From positions 5,409 to 19,622 of the forward strand of contig VBKY01000261.1 of the NCBI GenBank assembly GCA_005879255.1: a stretch of DNA of 14,214 nt, written 5' to 3'. The notes beneath the pieces are model-generated. The model was not told where the DNA came from, searched no databases, and was given only the letters and a program-made list of their open reading frames with translations. Below are positions 1 to 6,564 of this stretch, in pieces. Positions within the stretch are counted from its first letter, which is position 1. Each line of letters opens with the position of its first letter. The stretch is from Deltaproteobacteria bacterium (GTDB taxonomy: Bacteria > Desulfobacterota_B > Binatia > UBA9968). The translations under genes were made by a program, and so were the position numbers.

Positions 1-852
1 AGGTTTTCGGCTCATATTGGCGCTCAGAACCTGAAATCCGTCTTGGAGCGCCGCCGTATTTTGCTCTTTGAGATAGGCTCCCATTATTTTCAACACCGCC
101 GGCTTGTTCTCGGAAGCGTTGATAAAACTTTGGCTCTCCAGCAGCGCTTTCAACAGGTTCTCTATCGTGCTTTGGTTTTCGCGCAAAAATCGCGACGAAA
201 CAACCACCCCAGCGCCGACAAAAGGGATCTTGGCTTGCTCGAGGTCGACGATGACGTTGAACCCCTTGGTCTTAAGGGAACGGCTGAAGTTCCCTTGAAG
301 GATCGCGGCATCAACGGAGCCTTGCTCCAGGGCATGATAACGGCTCGTCTGATTGGCCATCGCGACGATTTGAATGCGGTCTCTTTTTTCGTCGAGGCCG
401 AGATATTCAAATGCCAACCTCGCCGCCATCCACGGCGTCCCGCCGAGCGAACCCACACCGAATTTTTTTCCTTTTAAGTCGTTGACGTTCTTGATCTCTG
501 GTCTGGCGATGATGTCATAGGTGAGCTGGGCGTCGAACGAAGCCAGCATCTTAAGCGGCAACCCCTCCGCAGCGGCATTCAGCAGTGCCGAGCCGCCGAT
601 GAAGCCAAAATGGATATTGCCGGCAGCCAGACCGGCGCTTGCGGTCGCGCTGCTGCGCACGAGAATAATATCCGACTCCAGGCCGTACTTGCGGTAAAAA
701 CCCTGCGCGCGAGCGATCTCAAGTTGCGAAGAATTGGGATTGATCGAGCTATAAGCAACGACGACCCGTGTCACAGCGGCGTTCGCTGCTGAGAATACTG
801 AGAGCAAATATACGAAAGCTGAAGCTATCAATAAACCGTGGCCCTGTTGCAT
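1..852 (-). CDS. NitT/TauT-type ABC transporter substrate-binding protein, partial (C-terminus off the left edge)
   Basis: An uninterrupted frame of 284 codons reads leftwards from ATG 852-850 and leaves the window without a stop. Residues 1-25 form a signal peptide (hydrophobic core LLIASAFVYLLSVFSA, likely cleavage after ANA). The mature part has the NMT1/SsuA-like layout: VVVAYSS strand, 'LEIARAQGFYRKYGLE', 'LAAGNIHFGFIGGSALLNAAAEGLPLK', then 'VNDLKGKKFGVGSLGGTPW'. Members of this family deliver a ligand to an ABC permease from the periplasm; the ligand cannot be inferred. Family members are usually about 320-340 residues, so perhaps 40-60 residues are missing. An in-frame GTG 36 bases upstream is a possible alternative start, but ATG 852 places the signal peptide at the N-terminus and has a purine-rich AGAGAAGAA stretch upstream. 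No transporter partner is in the window. Confidence 0.85.
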   Translation of the reverse strand, partial: MQQGHGLLIASAFVYLLSVFSAANAAVTRVVVAYSSINPNSSQLEIARAQGFYRKYGLESDIILVRSSATASAGLAAGNIHFGFIGGSALLNAAAEGLPLKMLASFDAQLTYDIIARPEIKNVNDLKGKKFGVGSLGGTPWMAARLAFEYLGLDEKRDRIQIVAMANQTSRYHALEQGSVDAAILQGNFSRSLKTKGFNVIVDLEQAKIPFVGAGVVVSSRFLRENQSTIENLLKALLESQSFINASENKPAVLKIMGAYLKEQNTAALQDGFQVLSANMSRKP

Positions 853-947
853 TGCACGAAACGATTCTTCTCTTTGTATTAGACTCACCGCCGAGTAGCA
901 CAACACGACGAATACAACAAGTTCCGCGCTCGCGCATCAATTGCAGG

Positions 948-965
948 TTTGGGCAATTGAGCAAG
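948..965. promoter_or_regulatory. Palindromic operator-like element, copy A (diverged)
   Basis: TTTGGGCAATTGAGCAAG is centred on CAATTG and matches the element at 9067-9084 and 9415-9432 at all but two positions. It lies about 95 bases upstream of the binding-protein start at 852, where an operator for that leftward gene would fit. Regulation by an ArsR-type protein is inference. The rest of 853-1156 has no gene that I can recognise. Confidence 0.5.
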
Positions 966-1120
966 CATGCAAATTCAGTCTAATCGACATTAGCGTGACG
1001 AGGGGAATGGCTTAATCTTATGAAGATTGCGTATTCGTAGCTCTCGGGGGTCGAGCATGACACTCACATCAATCGTGAACTCAGCGATTGATGGTATCTT
1101 ATCCCCAGATCAATCTTGGA

Positions 1121-1158
1121 TTGCCAGACGGTAAAGAAAATGGTAATTTTTTTACCAT
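1121..1158 (+). promoter_or_regulatory. Promoter and palindromic operator over the antitoxin start codon
   Basis: A -35-like TTGCCA (1121-1126) is followed after 17 bases by a -10-like TAATTT (1144-1149). The -10 lies inside a perfect inverted repeat, ATGGTAA, five T, TTACCAT (1140-1158), whose right arm overlaps the ATG at 1157. Antitoxins of VapBC modules usually repress their own operon by binding such palindromes. The expected transcript start would be at or beside the ATG, so the mRNA may be leaderless; no Shine-Dalgarno sequence is visible. Confidence 0.45.
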
Positions 1159-1423
1159 GAAAACGACCATCGATCATGCCGGTAGACTGGTGATTCCGAA
1201 AGACATTCGCCGCGAATCCGGGATAAAGCCGGGGATGCCGCTCGATGTTCGTTGGGAGAACGGCAAGATCGCCATTACCCCCGCTCCCCTACCGGTCAAA
1301 CTCGAACGGAAGGGCCGATTGCTTGTGGCGGTCCCCACCCAGGACACTCCGCGTCTCTCGACGGATACTGTCGAGCGCACCCGTAAAAGGTTGCGAAGAG
1401 AACGCTCCGTCGGTTCTACCTAA
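1157..1423 (+). CDS. AbrB/MazE-fold antitoxin (VapB-like)
   Basis: The 88-residue product begins with a SpoVT-AbrB swapped-hairpin domain (about residues 1-43: MKTTIDHAGRLVIPKDIRRE, then GIKPGMPLDVRWENGKIAI). The GRLVIPKDIR core is the family hallmark. A basic, toxin-binding-like tail ends in ERTRKRLRRERSVGST. The frame extends upstream to 1088, but ATG 1157 starts the conserved domain and overlaps a palindrome, so I chose it. Its function is to bind DNA as a dimer and to neutralise a VapC ribonuclease. The next frame begins two bases after the stop, as in a coupled toxin-antitoxin operon, but that toxin is broken, which leaves this as a probable orphan antitoxin. Confidence 0.8.
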   Translation: MKTTIDHAGRLVIPKDIRRESGIKPGMPLDVRWENGKIAITPAPLPVKLERKGRLLVAVPTQDTPRLSTDTVERTRKRLRRERSVGST

Positions 1424-1425
1424 GA

Positions 1426-1611
1426 ATGCCGCCCTCTTTCCTCCCGGATACAAGCTGCATGATTGCGGCGGTATGTTCGTGGCATGAACATCATGAATCG
1501 GCGGCCAATGAAATCGAGCGCCGGCTCACCCGGCGGCAAAAAATTCTCCGTCGTGACTCCGGGAATCGTCTAGCTCCGACGAGAAACGTCAAAAGTGACG
1601 AGACGCTATAG
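1426..1611 (+). pseudogene. VapC-like PIN-domain toxin, truncated and frameshifted
   Basis: The frame starts two bases after the antitoxin stop. Its first 38 or so residues match the start of a PIN domain: FLPDTSCMIAAVCSWHEHHE with the first catalytic Asp (residue 8), then a helix SAANEIERRL. After a run of six A (1538-1543) the continuing frame gives non-family residues to a stop at 1609. The alternative frame instead reads GGKKFSVVTPGIV, which resembles the second PIN strand, and stops at 1571-1573. The later acidic residues of the PIN active site and the rest of the fold are absent in all frames. I therefore call it a dead toxin. A short functional peptide is possible but unlikely. Confidence 0.7.
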
Positions 1612-1698
1612 ACAACAATCCCGTAGACGATCGCTCGAAGACGACGAGTAATGGCTGCGAGTCGTTTCTATCGAAATCGAACAGCAGTATGACGCCAA

Positions 1699-1725
1699 GT
1701 CGAATTGTAGAAATTCGAGCTCAAC
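1699..1725. repeat. Short interspersed repeat with CGAATT/AATTCG palindrome, copy 1
   Basis: CGAATT, five bases, AATTCG is a perfect inverted repeat. Together with the following bases it resembles 8939-8966, where the sequence is TCGAATTGTAGCAGTTCGA. Its role is unknown. The surrounding stretch 1612-1818 contains no gene that I can support. Confidence 0.35.
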
Positions 1726-1818
1726 CACTTCCACGATCAACTGGAGTCGGCTGTTGCACGTGTGATCAGGGCGAACAAATTAACTCAACACTCAGTGGCG
1801 ACCTTATCGTCTCATTCG

Positions 1819-2250
1819 TCATCTTCTCACAGAGAGACGCCAACAGCGGCGACACTGGCGGGCGCCGAAAGCTTTGCGGCCACCGCACGCCGGGCAACGG
1901 TACGCTCGGGGATTTTTTCTGCTCTTTTCAACTGACTTGAGCGGGCTCAGAGCCAACCGCAATTCGCGCACCTCTTTTTCGCCCGCCCGCTCCGGGCACT
2001 CGCGGTCGCGCCGCAGCCAGGGCCAGAAAAGCGGCGCATTCCCAGGCTTCGTGGTCGTTAGGATCCTGAACTGCTTGAGACTTCCGCAGCCGAACTCTTT
2101 TTGCAACTCGGCGCACTTCATGAGGGCCATACCGCTCATCTTCATGGGGCACCAGACCATTCCTGTCGGGTAACTCCACTGCTCCGCGGCAATCCGCTCG
2201 ACAGAGCCCCGCTTTTTCCACAGTTCCGCTTTTCTAATTACGCCGGACAT
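1819..2250 (-). CDS. Hypothetical small zinc-ribbon protein
   Basis: The 143-residue frame ends in a typical zinc ribbon: CPAC at 119-122 and CRRC at 133-136, with the usual GG and GA around them. Further cysteines at 34, 46 and 55 (WCPMK, MKC, GCG) suggest a second metal or redox site near the N-terminus. No signal peptide or membrane helix is seen, so it is probably cytoplasmic. The start is uncertain: ATG 2250 has only a distant GAGAG stretch, and Met31 just before WCPM is an alternative. The function is not recognised; zinc ribbons of this type occur in nucleic-acid-binding and accessory proteins. The 267 bases upstream (2251-2517) hold nothing else that I can identify. Confidence 0.55.
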   Translation of the reverse strand: MSGVIRKAELWKKRGSVERIAAEQWSYPTGMVWCPMKMSGMALMKCAELQKEFGCGSLKQFRILTTTKPGNAPLFWPWLRRDRECPERAGEKEVRELRLALSPLKSVEKSRKNPRAYRCPACGGRKAFGARQCRRCWRLSVRR

Positions 2251-2517
2251 TTTTCAAAAGAACTTTCTCTCTTTCAGCTCAGTATGCGTAAAATCTTTCA
2301 GATCGCAAGCAAAGAAAGATCGCGGAAAATCACGCACCGCTGGACCGGGGCATCGGGGCGGATCAGACTGACGCTCGGTTAGCTATTGAACGATATATTT
2401 TAGACGTGAAGTTTATTGCACAGACCAGACGTGAGCCGAGTTACCGCATTTGTTGCACCGCAAGGCCTGACCGTCACGACGCTCCGCGCTCGAGCGACCC
2501 CCAATTGGTCTCCAGCT

Positions 2518-3249
2518 TCAACGATTTCGTATTGGCTCCAACCCGCTATTGGTGATGGCGCGGGACGCCTCCGGCGAGGCGAGGAATCTGACGAGCGCAT
2601 GAGCCGCGTCCGAATCCCTGGTGCTTAGGGCGACGCCGGCCGAGAACACGGAGACTTTCTGCACTTCCGACGGCAATGGCGTCACATGATCTATGCCGAG
2701 CACGGGAAGTAGCTCGCTCAACTGCTGGAAGCCGATTTCCGCCTCTCCCCGTGCGATCACGGCGCCAACTCGCTCACCACCGCCGATTAACCGGCTTTTA
2801 CTCATTACCTGGTCGGCTATTCCCAGGCGCTGATATAGCTCCGTGGTGAGATATTCGCCGCTTACGCTGGCGGAGTACGCGATGGATTTCGCTTGCAAGA
2901 GCGTGCGTTTCAGCGCCTCGACCGTGCTCAAGTCCGGCTTAGGCGCTCCTGCCCGCACCGCCATACCGATCGCCGAGCGTGCGAGGGGGGTATAACTTTC
3001 GGCCATGATCAGGCCGTCCTTGATGAATCCCACAAGTACGCTGTCCGCGACGATGACAACGTCAACGGCTTCACCACGTCGCAGCCGATTCGGGATGGAG
3101 GTTTCCCCCGTCCCGATGGACGTTGCGGCGGTCACGAGTTTTTTCTTCGTCAGGAGTTCGAGTCGGGGAATGAGTTCAAGATATGCCGCGGTAAAAGCGC
3201 CTGAGGTCATGACCCGGATGTCATCTATCACGGTATTCATGGTTGCCAT
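2518..3249 (-). CDS. ModA-like substrate-binding domain protein without signal peptide
   Basis: The 243-residue product resembles molybdate-binding-protein (PBP type II) folds. It has 'VMTSGAFTAAYLELIPRLE' at residues 14-32, 'RLRRGEAVDVVIVAD' near 57-71, 'GEAEIGFQQLSELLPVLGI' in the second lobe and the C-terminal signature 'VRFLASPEASRAITNSGLEPI'. There is no N-terminal hydrophobic segment, so the protein appears cytoplasmic or uses an unusual route. Family members of this length lacking a leader are common in environmental genomes, but their ligand is unknown. A GAAGA stretch precedes the ATG at close spacing. It follows the phosphoesterase stop after 31 bases and is probably the last gene of that operon. 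No molybdate transporter genes are present. Confidence 0.75.
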   Translation of the reverse strand: MATMNTVIDDIRVMTSGAFTAAYLELIPRLELLTKKKLVTAATSIGTGETSIPNRLRRGEAVDVVIVADSVLVGFIKDGLIMAESYTPLARSAIGMAVRAGAPKPDLSTVEALKRTLLQAKSIAYSASVSGEYLTTELYQRLGIADQVMSKSRLIGGGERVGAVIARGEAEIGFQQLSELLPVLGIDHVTPLPSEVQKVSVFSAGVALSTRDSDAAHALVRFLASPEASRAITNSGLEPIRNR

Positions 3250-3280
3250 ATTTTCTTCAGCTGTACTCTCCTGAGATCTC

Positions 3281-4639
3281 CTACGGGACCGGCTTCAACG
3301 TCGCCAACTCGGGATAACTGTCCAGGGCTTTCGCTTTCTTGTCTGCAAGCAGCTCTTGCGCAGCCTTTTCGAAGGCGATCTGATCCGGCGTCTTGTCCGC
3401 GGGCTTGGGCACCGGCACTAGGGCGGCCACCGTGAGCGCCTCCAGCGGAGGCATTGCCACCGCCGCACGCGGCTGAGAAAGAGTAAGGACGTCCGAGACG
3501 CTCTTAATACCGGCATCCTTTCGCCGCTTGACGTCAGGCGAATAGTCACCGTCACCGAACATCTCCCCCAAAAACTGCAGGATCGAAGTGTGGTCGAGTT
3601 TGTCGTTGTACGCCGAAGCCGGTGCCACCAGTGGGCTCACGATTAAGCCGGGAACGCGGACGCCCGTAGTCGCAAACCTCCGATAGTTCACTCCAGGGGG
3701 CGGGTCAGTCGGTATGGGTAATGGCGGCACGTGATCGAAGAAGCCGCCGTGTTCGTCATAGGTCACGATCATCACCGTCTTGGCCCAGCGCGCGGGGTTT
3801 CCTGTGAGCGCTTCGTAGATCTCGCGCAAAAATCTTTGGCCGGGCCCTACCGGAAGGGGAGGATGATCGTCGTTGCGCTCAAAGCCCGAGCTGATCGGCG
3901 AATCGAAGTAAGCAGGCTCGCAGAAGATGACCTCGGGATAGGTGTGGTTGCTTTCAGTCTTGACGTCCTTCGCGAGCTGCCGAATCGACCGGAACAGCGT
4001 GTTGTCAAGGATCTCGTCCCACATCCGCGGGAACAGCGTACAGAAGGGAAGGCCGGAACGGTAAACCCGCCAGCGGATCCTCATTTCCGTGAGCCATTCG
4101 TAAACGAGTTCTTGATCGAGAGTCTGGGCAACGGTCACGTCAATTGTCGTGAATCCACTCAGGGCCATCAGACGGTTCGGTTGCGTGTCAGCTGGGAGCG
4201 GTGCGAACCAGTGGTCGCACACAGTGAAATTCTCGGCGAAAAAGTCCAGCGTCGGGACTTGTTTTCCATCCTTCATGAAGCCCATCGGTGGAGCTTTGGT
4301 TTTGACCCTGGAAGCGTTCATAAATTGGCGATAGGACTCGACGAACCCGGTCATCTCGTACTTCCCGCTCGTGGCCGACTTCGCTAGCTGAACGTCGACT
4401 AGGTCGCGTCCGTGGGGCAGGTCGCCTGGAAGCGCGGCGTCCTTCATCGGGAAGAGGCAATATGTCTCGCCCGCCGAGTCGTTGATGTACGACGGGTTCG
4501 TCGGATCAGCAATGCCATCGATATCCGTCCGATTCGTCTCATCCTTCAGCGACAGGTAACCGAGCATGTGATCGAACGAGCGGTTCTCGAGCATCACGAT
4601 CACGATGGTCTCGACCAGGTTCTGGATATCGATGGCCAT
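3281..4639 (-). CDS. PF04185-type phosphoesterase (phospholipase C / acid phosphatase family)
   Basis: The 452-residue product hydrolyses phosphoesters by family membership; the substrate (phospholipid or other) cannot be read from sequence. The metal-binding motif ENRSFDH is at residues 18-24, 'PADTQPNRLMALSG' at about 149-162, NDDHPP near 256-261, and the second metal motif TYDEHGGFFDHVPP at about 293-306, followed by RVPGLIVSPLV and DHTSILQFL. ATG 4639 is preferred over an in-frame GTG at 4654 because GAGG lies five bases before it, inside the end of the upstream gene. Only two bases separate it from that stop, which implies translational coupling. Secreted relatives usually carry a Sec or Tat leader, but here the catalytic strand starts at residue 10 with no leader, so a cytoplasmic location is likely. 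Confidence 0.88.
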   Translation of the reverse strand: MAIDIQNLVETIVIVMLENRSFDHMLGYLSLKDETNRTDIDGIADPTNPSYINDSAGETYCLFPMKDAALPGDLPHGRDLVDVQLAKSATSGKYEMTGFVESYRQFMNASRVKTKAPPMGFMKDGKQVPTLDFFAENFTVCDHWFAPLPADTQPNRLMALSGFTTIDVTVAQTLDQELVYEWLTEMRIRWRVYRSGLPFCTLFPRMWDEILDNTLFRSIRQLAKDVKTESNHTYPEVIFCEPAYFDSPISSGFERNDDHPPLPVGPGQRFLREIYEALTGNPARWAKTVMIVTYDEHGGFFDHVPPLPIPTDPPPGVNYRRFATTGVRVPGLIVSPLVAPASAYNDKLDHTSILQFLGEMFGDGDYSPDVKRRKDAGIKSVSDVLTLSQPRAAVAMPPLEALTVAALVPVPKPADKTPDQIAFEKAAQELLADKKAKALDSYPELATLKPVP

Positions 4640-4641
4640 GT

Positions 4642-5283
4642 CTACCTCGCGCACACGAAATCAGTGGTTAGGATGACCCGTGCGGGCGGTGCAGCGGCCG
4701 GGTCGCCGCAACGCTCGTTCGCGCCGAGCGGCGTCGTGAGCTTCCATGTGCCGGCCATGGTTGCTCCCTGGAAGGCGCTACTGCTGGGAGCTGAAGCGGT
4801 AAGCGTCGCCGAACGAGCTTCGTGTTCGACGGTCATCTCGCGAGATCCATCAGAAGCAACCGTCTCCAGTCGGATCCTGGAATCCCACAGCGTTGCCGGA
4901 CGAGGGAGGATTCCAACCAAACTGCTGTCTTCACATTTCATTGCGAACGCGATCGGCTCCCGCACGGGTGGCGGCGTCCGGTGGACTCTCACCTCGGTCT
5001 CCGATACTTGCGGATTTTGGTACGGCCACCGCGTCACATGCAGCGTGAAGACCGTGTCCTCGGTTGCCTGGTAACGCAGTGGCTCGCCCTGCAATGGTTG
5101 GATTGCCGGCGCCGTCGTGAGCTCGGGACTCCCGCTGATTTCCCACGTCACCACCGATGGCGTGCCTTCGCAGACACGGGCCGGCAGGACGTCGAAGCGG
5201 GCGATCTTCGGCGCGCAGCCCGCAACAACCAGGAGGAACAAAGCGGCGCAGCAACCACCTGCCGCCTTGCGAACGTTCGTCAT
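4642..5283 (-). CDS. Hypothetical lipoprotein, first gene of the phosphoesterase operon
   Basis: The 213-residue product starts with a lipoprotein signal: basic NVRK, hydrophobic AALFLLVV, and lipobox VAGC with the acylated Cys at residue 23. The mature part begins PKIARFDVLPARVCEGTPSVVTWEISG, which looks like a small Ig-like beta domain; two further cysteine-containing beta-rich stretches follow. No enzyme motif is visible. A strong Shine-Dalgarno GGGAGGA sits five bases before the ATG. It probably anchors in a membrane facing the periplasm. Its stop is two bases from the phosphoesterase start, so the two are co-translated; a partner role with the phosphoesterase is inference and is puzzling because that enzyme has no leader. 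Confidence 0.78.
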   Translation of the reverse strand: MTNVRKAAGGCCAALFLLVVAGCAPKIARFDVLPARVCEGTPSVVTWEISGSPELTTAPAIQPLQGEPLRYQATEDTVFTLHVTRWPYQNPQVSETEVRVHRTPPPVREPIAFAMKCEDSSLVGILPRPATLWDSRIRLETVASDGSREMTVEHEARSATLTASAPSSSAFQGATMAGTWKLTTPLGANERCGDPAAAPPARVILTTDFVCAR

Positions 5284-5550
5284 TAATGTCCTCCCATTCT
5301 CAGGGCGGAAACCCCAAGAATACTCCGCCTGGCTCTCCTGATGATTTTGAGGAAAAAAGCGCGCGAAAAGGCTGCCACTACCCCCAATTTTGTTCGTCGG
5401 TCATCCCAAACAGCTTCCGAAGGTTTATACCCTTTTTCTCGGCACATCGCAGCTATTATTTCCTAACGTGGCGCACCGACGATGCTGAGAAACTCGAACG
5501 AATTATCATCATGAATAAACTCTCTGCGAATTCCGTGTCTCTATGGTAAA

Positions 5551-5565
5551 TACTCTTTCAGAGTA
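5551..5565. repeat. Small perfect inverted repeat
   Basis: TACTCT, three bases, AGAGTA. No U-tract follows, so it is not a clear terminator. The rest of 5284-5631 holds no gene that I can support. Confidence 0.4.
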
Positions 5566-5631
5566 AACGCATAAGATCCTTATCCTAACTCTTTGAACGC
5601 GAAAGTCGCGAGTCATCAGCGTCCGATTCTT

Positions 5632-5676
5632 AAACGACTGGAACGTTTTGAACGTTTGGAACGACTGGAACCAGCG
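5632..5676 (+). repeat. 9-bp tandem repeat array, plus orientation
   Basis: There are five 9-base units: AAACGACTG, GAACGTTTT, GAACGTTTG, GAACGACTG, GAACCAGCG. The 18-base stretch TTTGGAACGACTGGAACC recurs exactly, in reverse complement, in the array at 10533-10586. Translated frames give leucine/glutamate/arginine-rich nonsense, so I treat it as non-coding. Confidence 0.65.
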
Positions 5677-5741
5677 TTGTGCGCAAACTCGATGACAGCG
5701 ACTTTATCGACCGGCTGTACAGTGTTTATTCCGCAAAGTGA
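5674..5741 (+). pseudogene. Relic: last codons of a NitT/TauT-type binding protein
   Basis: In frame from 5679, the sequence reads VRKLDDSDFIDRLYSVYSAK and then stops at TGA 5739-5741. The first 35 or so bases match 7830-7864 closely, where the residues are VRKLDDSGFI. Binding proteins of this class commonly end in such a '(L/K)(D/E)xSGFIDRLY' segment. No upstream part of the gene remains; the sequence before it is the 9-bp array. Confidence 0.6.
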
Positions 5742-5764
5742 TCGTAGCTTGAGAAACTCATTGC
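5724..5764 (+). repeat. Interspersed repeat around CCGCAAAGTGATCGTA, copy 1
   Basis: CCGCAAAGTGATCGTA and a downstream AACTCATTGC are shared with 10590-10631 in the same orientation. The first part overlaps the stop codon of the binding-protein relic, so the repeat appears to be the 3' end of a duplicated gene plus its downstream sequence. Confidence 0.6.
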
Positions 5765-5815
5765 AAAAGAAAAAAACGCGGAAAATCGCGTTGGCAATCA
5801 ATTGGCTACAAAATA

Positions 5816-5909
5816 AGTCAACACGAATGCCTGACACGAAATTACTCCGCGCGTGCCCGACTCGTAAAGAGCAATGCTCTTTACTCGTGGCTCATTTGGG
5901 GCGTTAGCT
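5816..5909 (+). other. attC-like recombination site 1
   Basis: R''-like AGTCAAC (5816-5822) and R'-like GTTAGCT (5903-5909) bracket an imperfect palindrome. Inner arms AATGCCTGACACGA and TCGTGGCTCATT pair with unpaired extra bases on one side, as in attC folded strands. A further hairpin, GTAAAGAGCA and TGCTCTTTAC around a single base (5864-5884), lies inside. The length of 94 bases is in the usual attC range. The match to the R'' consensus RYYYAAC has one deviation. The cassette that this site would terminate, to its left, is not recognisable. Confidence 0.5.
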
Positions 5910-6458
5910 GGCTTTGATCACCATGACGCCAGAGCCAGAACAGATCGTGATCGACTTATCCACGCCGCTCTCGATGCGTTCTTCCTTCGGCGGCATGGCC
6001 TACTACTATCTGCCCGGTTTCATCGCGGCCTACGCTGCATGGTCTCTCGCTTCTGTTCCTCTCGGCTTCGTTGCTGGCGCGTTGCTATTGGCTGCAACAG
6101 TCGCGATCCCGGGCTACATGTCTCACTATTGTCACGAGTTTGATGCCGCGGAAATCTATGACCCGTTTCGGGCACTACGCCGGTGCATACAAGGTGGCAT
6201 CGCGTACTGGCATGCATGGTTGATAGCGCTCACCGCATTGGCGATATCTTTCGCCGGCCTCCTCGCCTTCGGCGTTGGGTTTCTGGTAACCAGTGTGTGG
6301 TTTTGGCAGGTAGCGGGTTTTTCCTTTGCGAGCGTATTCACGCAGCGGTTCGGGCTTGGAGCCGCAAAGCCACCGAACAAAGCGTCGGAGCCGACCCGTG
6401 CGCAGACGTCGCAGCCTGGTGCGAGCACCCTACGCGCGGGCAGCGCAACGCTTGTTCG
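5904..6458 (+). mobile_element. Putative integron gene cassette 1 (small membrane protein)
   Basis: The segment between the G^TT points of attC-like sites 1 and 2 is 555 bases and carries one gene that fills it, with the gene start 19 bases after the left boundary and the attC at its 3' end. This is the standard cassette layout. No integrase is in the window. Confidence 0.55.
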
Positions 6459-6462
6459 TTAG
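5923..6462 (+). CDS. Hypothetical membrane protein encoded by cassette 1
   Basis: The product has 179 residues if ATG 5923 is the start; an in-frame TTG lies nine bases earlier. The first hydrophobic region (YYYLPGFIAAYAAWSLASVPLGFVAGALLLAATVAIPG) is long enough for two membrane helices. A short polar loop with HYCHEFDAAEIYDPFRALRRC follows, then a second region of two helices (HAWLIALTALAISFAGLLAFGVGFLVTSVWFW). The last 30 or so residues (KPPNKASEPTRAQ onward) are encoded by the attC site, and the TAG stop lies inside its GTTAGCA box. Such NKA-EPT tails are known from other genes whose frames run through attC. No function is recognised; by topology it is an integral inner-membrane protein. 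There is no clear Shine-Dalgarno sequence. Confidence 0.6.
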   Translation: MTPEPEQIVIDLSTPLSMRSSFGGMAYYYLPGFIAAYAAWSLASVPLGFVAGALLLAATVAIPGYMSHYCHEFDAAEIYDPFRALRRCIQGGIAYWHAWLIALTALAISFAGLLAFGVGFLVTSVWFWQVAGFSFASVFTQRFGLGAAKPPNKASEPTRAQTSQPGASTLRAGSATLVR

Positions 6463-6464
6463 CA
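6369..6464 (+). other. attC-like recombination site 2
   Basis: The 5' arm CCGAACAAAGCGTCG (from 6373) pairs with the 3' arm CAACGCTTGTTCG (6446-6458). One extra A remains unpaired, the extrahelical base typical of attC. The site ends in GTTAGCA (6458-6464). An inner CCCGTGCGC / GCGCGCGGG pair gives the central stem. The outer R'' box is poorly conserved (ACCGAAC). Confidence 0.55.
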
Positions 6465-6498
6465 ATTGAGTTGAATTCTCCTTCAATTCATTCTCAAA
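6465..6498. repeat. Post-attC leader repeat, copy 1
   Basis: ATTGAGTTGAATTCTC (6465-6480) begins directly after the attC box and recurs exactly at 7523-7538, again just after an attC box. Copy 1 can fold: TTGAGTTGAATT pairs with AATTCATTCTCAA with one extra base. Confidence 0.6.
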
Positions 6499-6564
6499 AA
6501 CATATTTCGGCGAATCTGTGAGTCAAGCACGCCGGCGTTAATCGTTATCACGGAGCTAAACATT

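Noticed and set aside
2378..2386. Possible fourth attC end (GGTTAGCT)
   Set aside because: No RYYYAAC box or pairing arm lies within 130 bases upstream, and no cassette-like gene adjoins it.
3731..4387. 218-residue plus-strand frame
   Set aside because: It lies antisense within the phosphoesterase gene, which has clear family motifs; the plus frame shows none.
5157..5549. 130-residue plus-strand frame across the lipoprotein start
   Set aside because: Its first part is antisense to the lipoprotein gene and the remainder shows no domain or ribosome site.
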